A DNA stretch of 64,000 nucleotides from a virus, in IMG/VR virus record IMGVR_UViG_3300022916_000011, positions 1 to 64,000 of that record; one strand, given 5' to 3'. Positions 22,395-30,667 of this stretch are shown here, piece after piece. The translations under genes were made by a program, and so were the position numbers. The first letter of the stretch is position 1; each line of letters begins with the position of its first letter. The notes beneath the pieces were generated by a model. It saw nothing but the letters and a program-made list of their open reading frames with translations, did no database searches and was not told where the DNA came from.

Positions 22395-22591
22395 TGGAAG
22401 AAGAGACTAAGATTGTAGTTGGTAAAGGGGATCATCGACCTAGTAGTAGGAATTGTATTCCTACAGATCTTGAGCTTTGTGCTGATAGTAGAAGAGAAGA
22501 ATGCCCTTACTACATCAAGGTTATTGTTGATACTAAAGAGGTTAGTTTTTATCAAGGATTTTGTGGTTGGGGATTTAGAAAGGAGGAATAA
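22394..22591 (+). CDS. Small Cys-containing protein (65 aa)
   Basis: Starts at the ATG coupled to the previous stop: MEEETKIVVGKGDHR. It has RNCIPTDLELCADSRREEC, three Cys in about 17 residues, and a later QGFCGWG; a small zinc protein is possible. It overlaps the next gene by one base. Confidence 0.7.
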   Translation: MEEETKIVVGKGDHRPSSRNCIPTDLELCADSRREECPYYIKVIVDTKEVSFYQGFCGWGFRKEE

Positions 22592-22713
22592 TGTTTAGCT
22601 TTACGATTCATATTTGGCACTGGCGATGGAAACCTCATTTCTTTAGTTCACGGGAACTTCATGAGATTATATTTAGTTGGTTATGTTTTTCTTTTGAGAT
22701 AGATTGGAGTTAA
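22591..22713 (+). CDS. Tiny aromatic protein (40 aa)
   Basis: AAAGGAGGAATA before the ATG, which overlaps the previous stop; MFSFTIHIWHWRWKP... ends at 22713, one base before the next gene. Very rich in Trp, Phe and His. Short but well placed and well equipped for translation. Confidence 0.55.
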   Translation: MFSFTIHIWHWRWKPHFFSSRELHEIIFSWLCFSFEIDWS

Positions 22714-22714
22714 A

Positions 22715-23071
22715 ATGAAAAGAATATGTGGATTTTGTCATTTACCATTTTCAGAAGATGCTATGATTGGAATTGAGAGGGTAACTTTTGATGCGTTGGA
22801 ACATCCTGATACTGAATTTTTTGCTTATCATGGCGACGAAAAAGATATAATACCTGTATGTGAACCTTGCTATTCTGAAAAATCAGGAATTAAGAAAGAG
22901 TTTGCGAATTTGCCACCTTCTTTGCTGAAACATCAATATCCTTCAATAAAAGTAATAGAAAAAGAAAAGTATAGAAGTATGCCTTTAGTAAATCAGAGTG
23001 AAAGTATGATACGGGTTATTTTTACCTGTTCCATAAATGATTGGAGACAAATGCGTAAGGAGTTTTGCTGA
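22715..23071 (+). CDS. Zinc-finger-like protein (118 aa)
   Basis: Starts MKRICGFCHLPFSED; C5-x2-C8 at the N-terminus and CEPCYSE near residue 49 form a plausible split zinc site. The stop overlaps the next ATG (TGATG). Unknown function. Confidence 0.7.
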   Translation: MKRICGFCHLPFSEDAMIGIERVTFDALEHPDTEFFAYHGDEKDIIPVCEPCYSEKSGIKKEFANLPPSLLKHQYPSIKVIEKEKYRSMPLVNQSESMIRVIFTCSINDWRQMRKEFC

Positions 23072-23418
23072 TGGATACTTATACAAAAGCAAAACTAGAA
23101 GAGGGTAAAAGAATTGGTAAAACTCCTTGGTGTGCTTCTGGTAATGTAGAAGCTTATTTATATAATTATTTAAATCCACCTGGAGATAGAGAGCAGTACC
23201 CCCAAGAAACATATCATGAAGCACAATTAAGGTATGTAGAAGAAGGAGAAATTACACAGGAAGAATATGAGGAAAGAATGAGGAAAGATTTAGAATTTCA
23301 GCATTGGCAATTAAGGAACATTGCTGATAATGCTTTAAAGAAAATGAAAGAAGTTGGAATTCTAGATGAATATCTGTCGAAATATTATTTAAAGGATACA
23401 AATGATGGTCCAAGTTAA
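23071..23418 (+). CDS. Hypothetical acidic protein (115 aa)
   Basis: ATG 23071 (MDTYTKAKLEEGKRI) with AAGGAG 8 bases upstream is preferred to the TTG at 23065. Helical and acidic, with EGEITQEEYEERMRKDLEF. Overlaps the following gene by 17 bases. No family. Confidence 0.7.
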   Translation: MDTYTKAKLEEGKRIGKTPWCASGNVEAYLYNYLNPPGDREQYPQETYHEAQLRYVEEGEITQEEYEERMRKDLEFQHWQLRNIADNALKKMKEVGILDEYLSKYYLKDTNDGPS

Positions 23419-23626
23419 TCATACCATGTACACAGTGCAGAAGTGTTCTCTTACAGAGGATGAGCTTTATGGTAATAGTCATGCTAGTAAAGATGGATAT
23501 GATACTGTATGTGGATTAGAGATAAACCATCATTGGTATATTATCAATAATACCTATGATGGGGAATATAATTGTAAAAAGTGTGCTAAGATTTTAGAGG
23601 AGAATAGGATAAATGGAGTATTCTGA
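23402..23626 (+). CDS. Small zinc-knuckle protein (74 aa)
   Basis: AAAGGATACAA before the ATG. The C-terminal NCKKCAKIL (CxxC) and an earlier VCGLEINHHW suggest a Cys/His metal site. Overlaps the start of the ribonucleotide reductase gene by 14 bases, implying coupling. Confidence 0.65.
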   Translation: MMVQVNHTMYTVQKCSLTEDELYGNSHASKDGYDTVCGLEINHHWYIINNTYDGEYNCKKCAKILEENRINGVF

Positions 23627-25910
23627 GAACGCTTTGAATGTATTCAAGAAATTGTACTTTAAGAAAGATGAAGGAGGAAATCTTTTAGAGGATAATCCTG
23701 ATGAAGTATTTAAAAGGGTATCGGTATTTATATCTGATGATATAAATGATAGCATGAAATGGGAAAAAAGATTTTATGATATGATGAAAGATGGATATTT
23801 TAGACCGAATACTCCTTGTTTGATGAATGCAGGGGTACAAGAGAAACCACAGACAGCAGCATGTTTTGTTGGGGATATGGAGGATGACCTTTGCTCTATC
23901 CTGGATTTTGATCGTGAAGCAGCATTGGTTTTTGCTAGTGGAAGTGGGATAGGTATCAATTTTGGTACTTTGCGGGAAAGAGGAGCAGCTTTGAGTAGTG
24001 GAGGAGAAAGTAGTGGTCCTTTTGCCTTTATGAAAAAGTTAGCATCTACGGGTGAAGCGGTTAAAAGTGGGGGAAGAAGTAGACGTGCCGCTATTATGAG
24101 TATGTTCTTTGATGATCATCCGGACTTATTGGAGTTTATTACTATTAAAAATGGTGTAGATCAAGATTTACGATCTATGAACCTTTCTGTGGCAGCAAGT
24201 GATGCTTTTATGAAAGCAGTTAAGGATGGTAGTAGTTGGGAATTGTGTGGTGTTATAGATGGTAGGATTAAAAGCACACATAATGCCAGAGATATTTTTG
24301 ATCTGATTGCTACGAATGCACATAAAAGTGGAGATCCTGGTATCTGGTTCATTGATAGAGCTAATGCAGATAATGGATTAAACAAACAGTATGGTAGTAT
24401 CACCAGTACAAATCCTTGTGGTGAACAGTCCTTGTTACCTCACGGTGCTTGTGCTTTAGCATCTATCAATCTAGCTAAGTTTGTAGTGGAAGATGGCAAA
24501 TTTGATTATGAAAAGTTTAGAGAAATTGTTACATATGGAACTTATTTCCTCGATTTCATGATTGAAAAGAGTGGATACCCTACAAAAGATTATGAGGATA
24601 TGGCTAAGAATACTAGACCACTTGGTTTAGGTATTATGGGTTTAGCGGATATGTTGTGTTTACTGGAAATTCCTTATGATAGTCAAGAAGCTTATATACT
24701 TTGTGGAAATATAGCGGAAGTGTTAACACAAGAGTCAATTGAAGCTTCAATGAAATTGGCAGAAGATTATGGAGCGTTCCCAGCTTTTAACAATAATATT
24801 AATGGTATGACTGAATTATGTGAAAAGTTTGGTTTTCATGACGATGTACTCAATATTAAACCTCTTAGAAATTCTAGTTGGACTACAATAGCACCTACAG
24901 GTACAATTTCTATTTCTGCTGATTGCTCTCCAGGGATGGAACCTCTTTTCGGTATCACCTACACAAAGAATATAGCGGATTCAGATGAAAAATGGATATT
25001 TGTTAATCCAATTTTTGAAAGTTTACACCATGATAAATCTTGGTATAAGGAAGCAGTCGAGAGAATTGAATTGAATCATGGTTCATGTCAAGGAATAGAG
25101 TGTGTACCTTTAGAAGTCAGGAGGGTATGGAAGACAGCACATGATATTGATTGGAAAGATCGTATTGAAATGCAAGCACACCTTCAAACGTATATCTCTA
25201 ATGCTATTTCATCTACTATAAACCTACCTAGATCGGCTACAGTAGACGAAATCAAAGAGATGTATCTCCTTGCGTGGCAAAAAGGACTAAAAGGAATTAC
25301 GGTGTATCGTGACGGTTCTCTTGACTGTCAACCAGTGGAATTTGAAAAAGAAAAAGAGAAACCACAAAAGAAAGTAGAGAAATTGTGTAAAGGAAGACCT
25401 AAAATTCGTGACGGTAAAACTTATGAAGTAGCTACTGGACATGGAAATGTCTTTATTACAGTAAATCATGATTGTAATGGCAAGATATTTGAAATATTTA
25501 ATGCTGGTGGAAAAGGTGGAGGTAAAAATGCTGCAAAACTTGAGGCTATAGGTCGTTTAGTATCATTGGCATTACAGTATAATGTTCCAATTGACGAAAT
25601 TGCTTCTCAATTGATCAATATAGGGGATGGAAGTATTGCTTGGGATAAATTAGATCCAAATGATACAAAATCAACACCTATATTGAGTATACCTGATGCT
25701 ATTGGAAAAGTTTTGAAAAAGTTTTATTCTAATAAAAATGGTATGGAAGTGAATATGATCGTTGAGCAGGAAAGTATCATTTTAGAAGATACACCAGTTG
25801 AATGTGCAGAACCAGAGAATAAACAACTACTTTGTCCTGAGTGTGGGGGTAATGCAGAAATGAAAGAAGGATGTCTTTTCTGTCCTAGTTGTGGCTCAAT
25901 GTGTTCATAA
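23613..25910 (+). CDS. nrdJ: Class II (adenosylcobalamin-dependent) ribonucleotide reductase
   Basis: A 765-residue enzyme reducing ribonucleotides to deoxyribonucleotides with a B12-generated thiyl radical. Catalytic features are visible: TAACF (C84) and GAC (C280) as the redox pair, and NPCGE (267-271) with thiyl C269 and general-base E271. The 11-residue spacing of C269 and C280 matches known NrdJ. The C-terminus ends in a zinc-ribbon tail (CPECGG...CPSCGS) typical of NrdJ, used for re-reduction. Complete, without intron or intein. It supplies dNTPs for phage replication and implies B12 availability in the host. Confidence 0.95.
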   Translation: MEYSENALNVFKKLYFKKDEGGNLLEDNPDEVFKRVSVFISDDINDSMKWEKRFYDMMKDGYFRPNTPCLMNAGVQEKPQTAACFVGDMEDDLCSILDFDREAALVFASGSGIGINFGTLRERGAALSSGGESSGPFAFMKKLASTGEAVKSGGRSRRAAIMSMFFDDHPDLLEFITIKNGVDQDLRSMNLSVAASDAFMKAVKDGSSWELCGVIDGRIKSTHNARDIFDLIATNAHKSGDPGIWFIDRANADNGLNKQYGSITSTNPCGEQSLLPHGACALASINLAKFVVEDGKFDYEKFREIVTYGTYFLDFMIEKSGYPTKDYEDMAKNTRPLGLGIMGLADMLCLLEIPYDSQEAYILCGNIAEVLTQESIEASMKLAEDYGAFPAFNNNINGMTELCEKFGFHDDVLNIKPLRNSSWTTIAPTGTISISADCSPGMEPLFGITYTKNIADSDEKWIFVNPIFESLHHDKSWYKEAVERIELNHGSCQGIECVPLEVRRVWKTAHDIDWKDRIEMQAHLQTYISNAISSTINLPRSATVDEIKEMYLLAWQKGLKGITVYRDGSLDCQPVEFEKEKEKPQKKVEKLCKGRPKIRDGKTYEVATGHGNVFITVNHDCNGKIFEIFNAGGKGGGKNAAKLEAIGRLVSLALQYNVPIDEIASQLINIGDGSIAWDKLDPNDTKSTPILSIPDAIGKVLKKFYSNKNGMEVNMIVEQESIILEDTPVECAEPENKQLLCPECGGNAEMKEGCLFCPSCGSMCS

Positions 25911-25917
25911 ATAGTAT

Positions 25918-25947
25918 TTGACTTTTTTGAAAAGATAATTTTATACT
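25918..25947 (+). promoter_or_regulatory. Promoter of the candidate ncRNA or HNH unit
   Basis: TTGACT (25918-25923), 18-base spacer, TATACT (25942-25947), just after the nrdJ stop. Predicted transcription start near 25954. It shares the TTGACT-N18 design with the promoter at 34194. Confidence 0.8.
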
Positions 25948-25953
25948 GCGGTA

Positions 25954-26060
25954 ACTGAAGTGATGATACCAAAGAGAAATAAAACAAACCCTGAGAATTC
26001 TTGCATCGTGAGGTGCAGGAGAGCTATCATCAGCTCCAGTTATTCTCAGGGTTTTCTTTT
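25954..26060 (+). ncRNA. Candidate structured small RNA (about 107 nt)
   Basis: Bracketed by a promoter and a T-rich stop signal. P1 is a perfect 12-bp stem AACCCTGAGAAT/ATTCTCAGGGTT (25987-25998/26042-26053) followed by TTCTTTTT. Inside are P2 (26000-26007/26012-26019, GTGA tetraloop of GNRA type) and P3 GAGCT/AGCTC (26021-26025/26032-26036) with loop ATCATC. The upstream GATGAT (25962-25967) is exactly complementary to the P3 loop, so a pseudoknot on a three-way junction is predicted. It could be an sRNA, a regulatory leader of the HNH gene or an elaborate nrdJ terminator. I recognise no family. Confidence 0.6.
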
Positions 26061-26072
26061 TGGAGGGTAGTA

Positions 26073-26810
26073 ATGAAAAATTTATGCGAATGTGGTTGCG
26101 GTGAAATAGTTAAGAGGAGATTTGTGTCTGGTCATAATAATAGAGGTAAAACTATTTCTGAATGGCAGAAAGGCAGGATAAGTGCAGCTAATAAGGGGAG
26201 GAAACATTCCGAAGAAACAAAGAAAAAATTAAGTAAACTTAGTACTGGTAGGAAACATTCCGAAGAAACAAAGAAAAAATTAAGTAAACTTAGTAAAGGA
26301 AAAAAACTTTCAGAAGAAACAAAGAAAAAATTAAGTAAACTTAGTAAAGGAAAAAAACTTTCAGAAGAACATAAGAAAAAATTGAGGGAAGCTAATAAGA
26401 ATATTTCTGCTGAAAGACGGCAGAAATTGAGAGATGCGAATTTGGGGAGGAAACATTCCGAAGAAACAAAGAAAAAAATAGGATTCAAGAGTAAAGGAAG
26501 AAAACGTACAAAAAAAGCAAAATTAAAACATTTTATTACTTTAATAGAAAATAGACAGAAAATAGGAATTACAACTGTAAATGGTGGGTACTGCCATGTT
26601 TGGAGTGATAGAGAGTACATTAATGATTTAAGAGGACCAGCGTGTGAACATTGTGGGATAACTAATATGATGAATATTCATTTATGTGGATTTAGATTAA
26701 GTACACATCATAAGAATGGGAAAGAAAATTGTGCTCCCACAGATATTCAAACTTTATGTAATAGTTGTCACACTAAAGAACATCGGAGATTACATTGTAA
26801 AGAGGTATAA
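26073..26810 (+). CDS. HNH homing-type endonuclease with NUMOD3 repeats
   Basis: A 245-residue protein. Residues 1-20 hold [11 protein letters not shown]. Residues about 25-140 are five or six imperfect NUMOD3-type repeats ([16 protein letters not shown]), the DNA-contacting modules of phage homing enzymes. The C-terminal HNH nuclease has CEHCGI...LSTHHKNG...CNSCHTKEH. At DNA level the repeats are nearly identical, so copy number may vary. GGAGGGTAGTA precedes the ATG, right after the ncRNA hairpin. A free-standing mobile endonuclease beside nrdJ, a common target gene. Confidence 0.88.
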   Translation: MKNLCECGCGEIVKRRFVSGHNNRGKTISEWQKGRISAANKGRKHSEETKKKLSKLSTGRKHSEETKKKLSKLSKGKKLSEETKKKLSKLSKGKKLSEEHKKKLREANKNISAERRQKLRDANLGRKHSEETKKKIGFKSKGRKRTKKAKLKHFITLIENRQKIGITTVNGGYCHVWSDREYINDLRGPACEHCGITNMMNIHLCGFRLSTHHKNGKENCAPTDIQTLCNSCHTKEHRRLHCKEV

Positions 26811-26826
26811 AAATGTGGGTGATATT

Positions 26827-27192
26827 ATGAAATTTTATCGTTATCAAGATATATTCTATAGATCAGGACCAAAGATTGATTTGCTAGAATTTAAGTCAAT
26901 CAAAGAAACCCCAAAAGGTTGGTGGATTGTGTCTAACTACGCTTATCCTAATTGGTTAGACGGCAATCTTGTTGAAGAGATAGATGATAAAAGATGGGTA
27001 TCGGCAACAGCAATGAAACGATTTGCATATCCAACAAAGAAGGAAGCACTTTATAGTTACAAGATGAGGAAAAAAAGTCAAATTAGGATATTAAAAGCAA
27101 GACTATTGAATGCTGAAACTCTATTGGAAGAGATTGATAGAGTAGATTTTGAAGGGAAACCAAAAACTTTTGAATTAAAAGGGGGTACATAA
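26827..27192 (+). CDS. Conserved phage hypothetical protein (121 aa)
   Basis: Reads MKFYRYQDIFYRSG and has the ETPKGWWIVS...KRFAYPTKKEALYSYKMRK pattern of a common small phage protein of unknown role, ending in a helical region. The ribosome site is weak (GTGGGTGATATT). The next gene starts immediately after its stop. Confidence 0.7.
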   Translation: MKFYRYQDIFYRSGPKIDLLEFKSIKETPKGWWIVSNYAYPNWLDGNLVEEIDDKRWVSATAMKRFAYPTKKEALYSYKMRKKSQIRILKARLLNAETLLEEIDRVDFEGKPKTFELKGGT

Positions 27193-27804
27193 ATGAATAA
27201 ATTAAGCGAAATAGTTTGGGCAGTCGAGGTTTCTACATTTGAGGGTAAATTGTTTGAGGGATATCAAGTACCGCCAGATCCAACGGTCCTCAATAAAATT
27301 TATAATAATTCTGTTGCTATGAGCAGGAGAGATTGTGAGGAAAATCCTGAGTTCAAACACATTATTCCTTATGTTGTTCTCACATCTGAAACCAATGATA
27401 TATTCGTTACTAGAAGGACCAGTAATCAAACGGAGGGTAGATTACATGGAAAGGCTTCTATTGGTGTAGGTGGTCATGTGGGACCTATGCGGTATGTTAC
27501 AGTAAAAGATTCCATTCATGTAGGAATGTTGAGGGAATTGCAGGAAGAACTTACTGGAATGGATGCAATAGGTACATCCTTTGATTTTCTTCCTAAATTG
27601 GTAGGTATATTGAGTGACAATTCTAATAGCGTGGGTGCTGTTCATTTGGGATTAGTTTATGAATTGTTGGTAGATCCTGATCGTATGGAAAGTATTAATA
27701 TAAAAGAGACAGAAAATATGACAGGGGTGTGGATGCCTTATGATGATGCTCTCAAAGTAGAAAATTACGAAAGTTGGTCGGCATTGGTTTTGGGGTTAAT
27801 ATAA
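27193..27804 (+). CDS. Nudix hydrolase-like protein
   Basis: A 203-residue protein. The Nudix box is visible from G93-G94 to the REL-x-EEL core (R114, E115, E118, E119), which binds metal and hydrolyses nucleoside diphosphate derivatives. The first Glu of the consensus is replaced by R100, so the box is degenerate. Starts at the base after the previous stop and overlaps the kinase start. Likely substrates are nucleotides or NDP-sugars, but that is inference. Confidence 0.75.
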   Translation: MNKLSEIVWAVEVSTFEGKLFEGYQVPPDPTVLNKIYNNSVAMSRRDCEENPEFKHIIPYVVLTSETNDIFVTRRTSNQTEGRLHGKASIGVGGHVGPMRYVTVKDSIHVGMLRELQEELTGMDAIGTSFDFLPKLVGILSDNSNSVGAVHLGLVYELLVDPDRMESINIKETENMTGVWMPYDDALKVENYESWSALVLGLI

Positions 27805-28334
27805 TGGAAAAAGTTAAAGTAATAGTAGTGAACGGATTGTCACGTTCTGGTAAAGATTCATTTATTGATGCTATACGCAAGAAAGTTCCTGCTTTAATCG
27901 AACATTCAACAATTTATACAGTTTGGGATTCATTACTTTATCTTGATATGATAAATCCTATCAAGAAAGGTCCAGAAGAGAGAGAATTTCTTGCTGCTGT
28001 GAAACAAGCATGGATCAATTACAATGAGGGTCCTTTTAAAGAAGTAGTACATATGGCAGATGAATTAGAAAAGGAATACGCTTTCACATCTAATATAGAC
28101 AGGGTTTTGTTAGCAGTTCATGTTAGAGAACCGGAAGAAATGAAGAAATTGAAGAGACACTTTGAAGATAGAATGTTTACTGTGAAAGTTACTAGACCTG
28201 AAATAACAGCGCAACCAGGAGATGAAAATGTGAACAATTGGAATTACGATTTTGAGGTGTATAATGAGGGGGATTTGGAATACTTAGACACATTAGTTGA
28301 TGCATTTATTAACTTCTTGAATGAAAGGAAGTGA
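27804..28334 (+). CDS. P-loop kinase, probably nucleotide or deoxynucleotide kinase-like
   Basis: Start at ATG 27804, which overlaps the Nudix stop (TAATG). MEKVKVIVVNGLSRSGKDS carries a Walker A of the G-x4-GKD(S/T) form at residues 11-19, typical of phage dNMP or guanylate kinase-like proteins. The following VREPEEMKKL region resembles the lid or LID-Arg segment. 176 aa. A nucleotide-metabolism role fits the neighbouring nrdJ and Nudix genes; a substrate cannot be assigned. Confidence 0.75.
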   Translation: MEKVKVIVVNGLSRSGKDSFIDAIRKKVPALIEHSTIYTVWDSLLYLDMINPIKKGPEEREFLAAVKQAWINYNEGPFKEVVHMADELEKEYAFTSNIDRVLLAVHVREPEEMKKLKRHFEDRMFTVKVTRPEITAQPGDENVNNWNYDFEVYNEGDLEYLDTLVDAFINFLNERK

Positions 28335-28561
28335 AAGTGGAAACTGATGGTTTAATGAGAACAGAACTTTCTGGTTCCGTAATGTGTGAAATGTCTTCAA
28401 GATTATGTGATATTTTGCATGAAGCATACGTGGAAGGAACCCATATAGATATCAGACATCCTATATTTGATTTTCCTTGTAAATTTGTAATTATTTCTGA
28501 AATAGTGGAAGCTTCACCAAATGGTGCTGTAGTTTTTTTTGAATTGCGGTCTTTTTCATAA
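28331..28561 (+). CDS. Small hypothetical protein (about 74-76 aa)
   Basis: The frame opens with GTG at 28331 overlapping the previous stop. GAAAGGAA is too close to that codon, so the GTG at 28337 or ATG at 28355 may be the true start. Alpha/beta, with IRHPIFDFPCKFVIISEIVE. Unknown function. Confidence 0.6.
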   Translation: MKVETDGLMRTELSGSVMCEMSSRLCDILHEAYVEGTHIDIRHPIFDFPCKFVIISEIVEASPNGAVVFFELRSFS

Positions 28562-28573
28562 AGGAGGGGAAAA

Positions 28574-28966
28574 ATGTTAAGTTTTCAGCCAATAAAGAAT
28601 TGGTTATTTCAAAAGAAATGTGAGGATGACTATAAAGAAATGGTAACATCCTCTTCTACTGTTTCTACTGATGTCTGCTTTATTTGTGGAGAGGAAGAAA
28701 ATGAAACACAAAAATTGGAGTACCTTTACGTTGAGACAGATCCTATTTATGGTATCATGAATAGGGCTATTTATCATAGGGATTGTGTCGAGCATATTGT
28801 GTGCAATTCTGAAAATTTACCAGAAGAAGGTAGAGAGCATTTAAAACAGGCTGTACAAATTGTACAGCAATGGAAGAAAGATGAATTAAGAGCCAAAGAA
28901 GCTCAAGAGGAATTGGAAACACAACTATTAGATAGCAAGTTATTCCTTTGCAAGGAGAATAAATGA
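28574..28966 (+). CDS. Zinc-binding hypothetical protein (130 aa)
   Basis: AAAGGAGGGGAAAA before the ATG. VCFICGEEEN followed by AIYHRDCVEHI gives a C-x2-C...H-x2-C metal site like small treble-clef fingers. The C-terminal half is a charged coiled coil. The stop overlaps the next start (ATGA). Confidence 0.7.
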   Translation: MLSFQPIKNWLFQKKCEDDYKEMVTSSSTVSTDVCFICGEEENETQKLEYLYVETDPIYGIMNRAIYHRDCVEHIVCNSENLPEEGREHLKQAVQIVQQWKKDELRAKEAQEELETQLLDSKLFLCKENK

Positions 28967-29196
28967 TATATACAATGATATTTGCATTGTTCATTTTGGT
29001 ATTCATTTTGATAGATAGTTTCAGTAAATTAAAAATACGGGAGGGTTACGATGAAGATTCAAACAACACTAGGGATTATAGTTACACTAGGTACAATTGC
29101 TGGTGGACTAGTAGCAATAGACAGTCATTATGCGAAATCTTCAGAAGTGGAAGAGGTATCTGTCTATATATGCAGGATAGAAAAACGACTAGATGA
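28963..29196 (+). CDS. Small membrane protein overlapping the next gene (77 aa)
   Basis: GCAAGGAGAATAA before the ATG; MIYTMIFALFILVFILID is a strong membrane segment. The C-terminal two thirds overlap the 29051 gene in another frame. The arrangement recalls phage lysis genes with embedded partners, but there is no lipobox, so spanin identity is not shown. Confidence 0.5.
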   Translation: MIYTMIFALFILVFILIDSFSKLKIREGYDEDSNNTRDYSYTRYNCWWTSSNRQSLCEIFRSGRGICLYMQDRKTTR

Positions 29197-29344
29197 GAAG
29201 ATACAAACAGATAGAGCTAATTCATTACAAGAACGAATGTGGCGTCTTGAGGATCGTTATACACCAGATAAAGCTAGACAAAAAGATGAGTACCGTAGAT
29301 TGCAACAGGAAAGAGAAGATATTATTAGAAAAAAGGGAAAATAA
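29051..29344 (+). CDS. Membrane-anchored coiled-coil protein, spanin-like (97 aa)
   Basis: GGGAGGGTTACG before the ATG. An N-terminal signal-anchor (TLGIIVTLGTIAGGLVAI) is followed by DSHYAKSSEVEEVSV and a long charged coiled coil (to KKGK). This layout is typical of small phage envelope proteins, including i-spanins. A lysis role is plausible but no endolysin is in the window to confirm it. Confidence 0.65.
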   Translation: MKIQTTLGIIVTLGTIAGGLVAIDSHYAKSSEVEEVSVYICRIEKRLDEKIQTDRANSLQERMWRLEDRYTPDKARQKDEYRRLQQEREDIIRKKGK

Positions 29345-29346
29345 CT

Positions 29347-29553
29347 ATGGAAGAGGTATTTTATGATAAATTAGATAAGAAAGAGCATTGGGCTAAGAAA
29401 ACCTTTAGAGAAAAAGGTGTTTCTATGGGGGATGTAGCCAGAGCATTGGGATTAAGCTATACCTATGTCTGCGGTATGCTATCTGGAAATATCAAGATAA
29501 CTGATGAGCAAGAGGAAAGAATTAAGGAATTGGCGGATTATTTGAACCAATAG
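29347..29553 (+). CDS. XRE/Cro-like helix-turn-helix protein (68 aa)
   Basis: Residues about 25-50 (VSMGDVARALGLSYTYVCGMLSGN) read as a helix-turn-helix of the lambda-repressor class, followed by TDEQEERIKELADYL. A small DNA-binding regulator, target unknown. A lone Cro-like protein does not prove lysogeny; no integrase is visible. Confidence 0.7.
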   Translation: MEEVFYDKLDKKEHWAKKTFREKGVSMGDVARALGLSYTYVCGMLSGNIKITDEQEERIKELADYLNQ

Positions 29554-29562
29554 GGGGTTGCT

Positions 29563-29793
29563 ATGGTGGAAGAAATAAAGTTAGAAAAAGAATCTTTGTG
29601 TCTGGATTGTGAACATTTGTTTGTTGCTACTGCTCAAGGGGAAAAACCAGAGTTATTCACTAGATCGGTTTGTTTAAAAGATAAGGATCTTTTTGATCAC
29701 TTATGGAATATGGCGCAGGATGTCTTTTTAGAAAAGAAAAATGACGCTTCTATTCCTCATATAATTGAATGTTCGCAGTATTCAGGAGAATAA
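29563..29793 (+). CDS. Small Cys-containing protein (76 aa)
   Basis: GGGGGTTGCT before the ATG. SLCLDCEHLF (CxxC), SVCLKD and IIECSQYSG give four Cys with zinc-ribbon-like spacing. Immediately before the sugar dehydrogenase gene. Function unknown. Confidence 0.7.
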   Translation: MVEEIKLEKESLCLDCEHLFVATAQGEKPELFTRSVCLKDKDLFDHLWNMAQDVFLEKKNDASIPHIIECSQYSGE

Positions 29794-29794
29794 T

Positions 29795-30667
29795 ATGAAG
29801 AAATTCGTGTTACTCGGTGCGGCAGGATTTGTTGCACCTCGCCATATGCAGGCGATAAAAGACGTTGGTGGTGAGTTAGTTGCTATAATGGACCCCTCTG
29901 ATAGTGTGGGTATTGTGGATTCATATTTTTCTAATGCTGCGTACTTTAAAACATTTGAAAGGTTTGATCGTCATTGCTCCATGAGAGGGGATATAGATTA
30001 CGTTTCTATTGCAAGTCCGAACCATTTACATGACGCACATTGTCGTTTTGCTTTACGAATTGGAGCGGACGCCATTTGTGAAAAACCTTTGGTATTAAGA
30101 GAGAAAAACCTTGATCAGTTGCTTAAATTAGAGAAACAAACAGGTAAAAGGGTTTGGAATATCTTGCAATTACGGTTAAGTGATGTTTATAAGAGGATTA
30201 TTTCTCATATTAATGAAATAGACGATGGACATTTACTTGATATTTCATTGGATTACTTTGCTCCAAGGGGTCGTTGGTACGACTTTAGTTGGAAGATGTC
30301 TGAGGAACAGTCAGGTGGCCTTGAATGTAATATAGGGATTCATTTACTGGATCTTCTTTGTGAATTTTTTGGTCATTGGGATATGGTTTCAGCTTATGAC
30401 AAAGATATAATGGGAAGGAACATATACTTTTCTGTAGAATTTGCACATGCTACTGTTTATGTGGAACTATCTCTTGACAGATCAGAGAAAAGGGAACTCA
30501 CTATAGATGGAGTTTCTTTTGACCTTACCCCTAATATGAAAAATTTGCACACAAAGAGTTATGAACAGATTTTAGCAGGGAAAGGTTTTGGTATTGAAGA
30601 AGCAAGGCAGGCTGTATCTTTATGCGATGAATTGCGTGATATATCTTTTGAAAGGAGGTATAAATGA
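29795..30667 (+). CDS. Gfo/Idh/MocA-family sugar dehydrogenase, WbpB/WlbA-like
   Basis: A 290-residue oxidoreductase. A Rossmann start LLGAAGFVAPRHMQAI binds NAD, SPNHLHDAH and CEKPLVL are the family's conserved loops, and a YFAPRGRWYDFSWK segment is the substrate lid. It resembles WbpB/WlbA, which oxidises C3 of UDP-GlcNAc-uronate. The start at 29795 is chosen from AGGAGAATAAT. The next gene, a WbpD-like acyltransferase, overlaps it by 4 bases, supporting a 2,3-diacetamido-uronate type pathway; the UDP-GlcNAc dehydrogenase and aminotransferase would come from the host. Confidence 0.8.
   Translation: MKKFVLLGAAGFVAPRHMQAIKDVGGELVAIMDPSDSVGIVDSYFSNAAYFKTFERFDRHCSMRGDIDYVSIASPNHLHDAHCRFALRIGADAICEKPLVLREKNLDQLLKLEKQTGKRVWNILQLRLSDVYKRIISHINEIDDGHLLDISLDYFAPRGRWYDFSWKMSEEQSGGLECNIGIHLLDLLCEFFGHWDMVSAYDKDIMGRNIYFSVEFAHATVYVELSLDRSEKRELTIDGVSFDLTPNMKNLHTKSYEQILAGKGFGIEEARQAVSLCDELRDISFERRYK

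Noticed and set aside
25911-26072. Group I intron in nrdJ
   Set aside because: NrdJ is complete with its normal C-terminal zinc ribbon and stop; no second exon follows.
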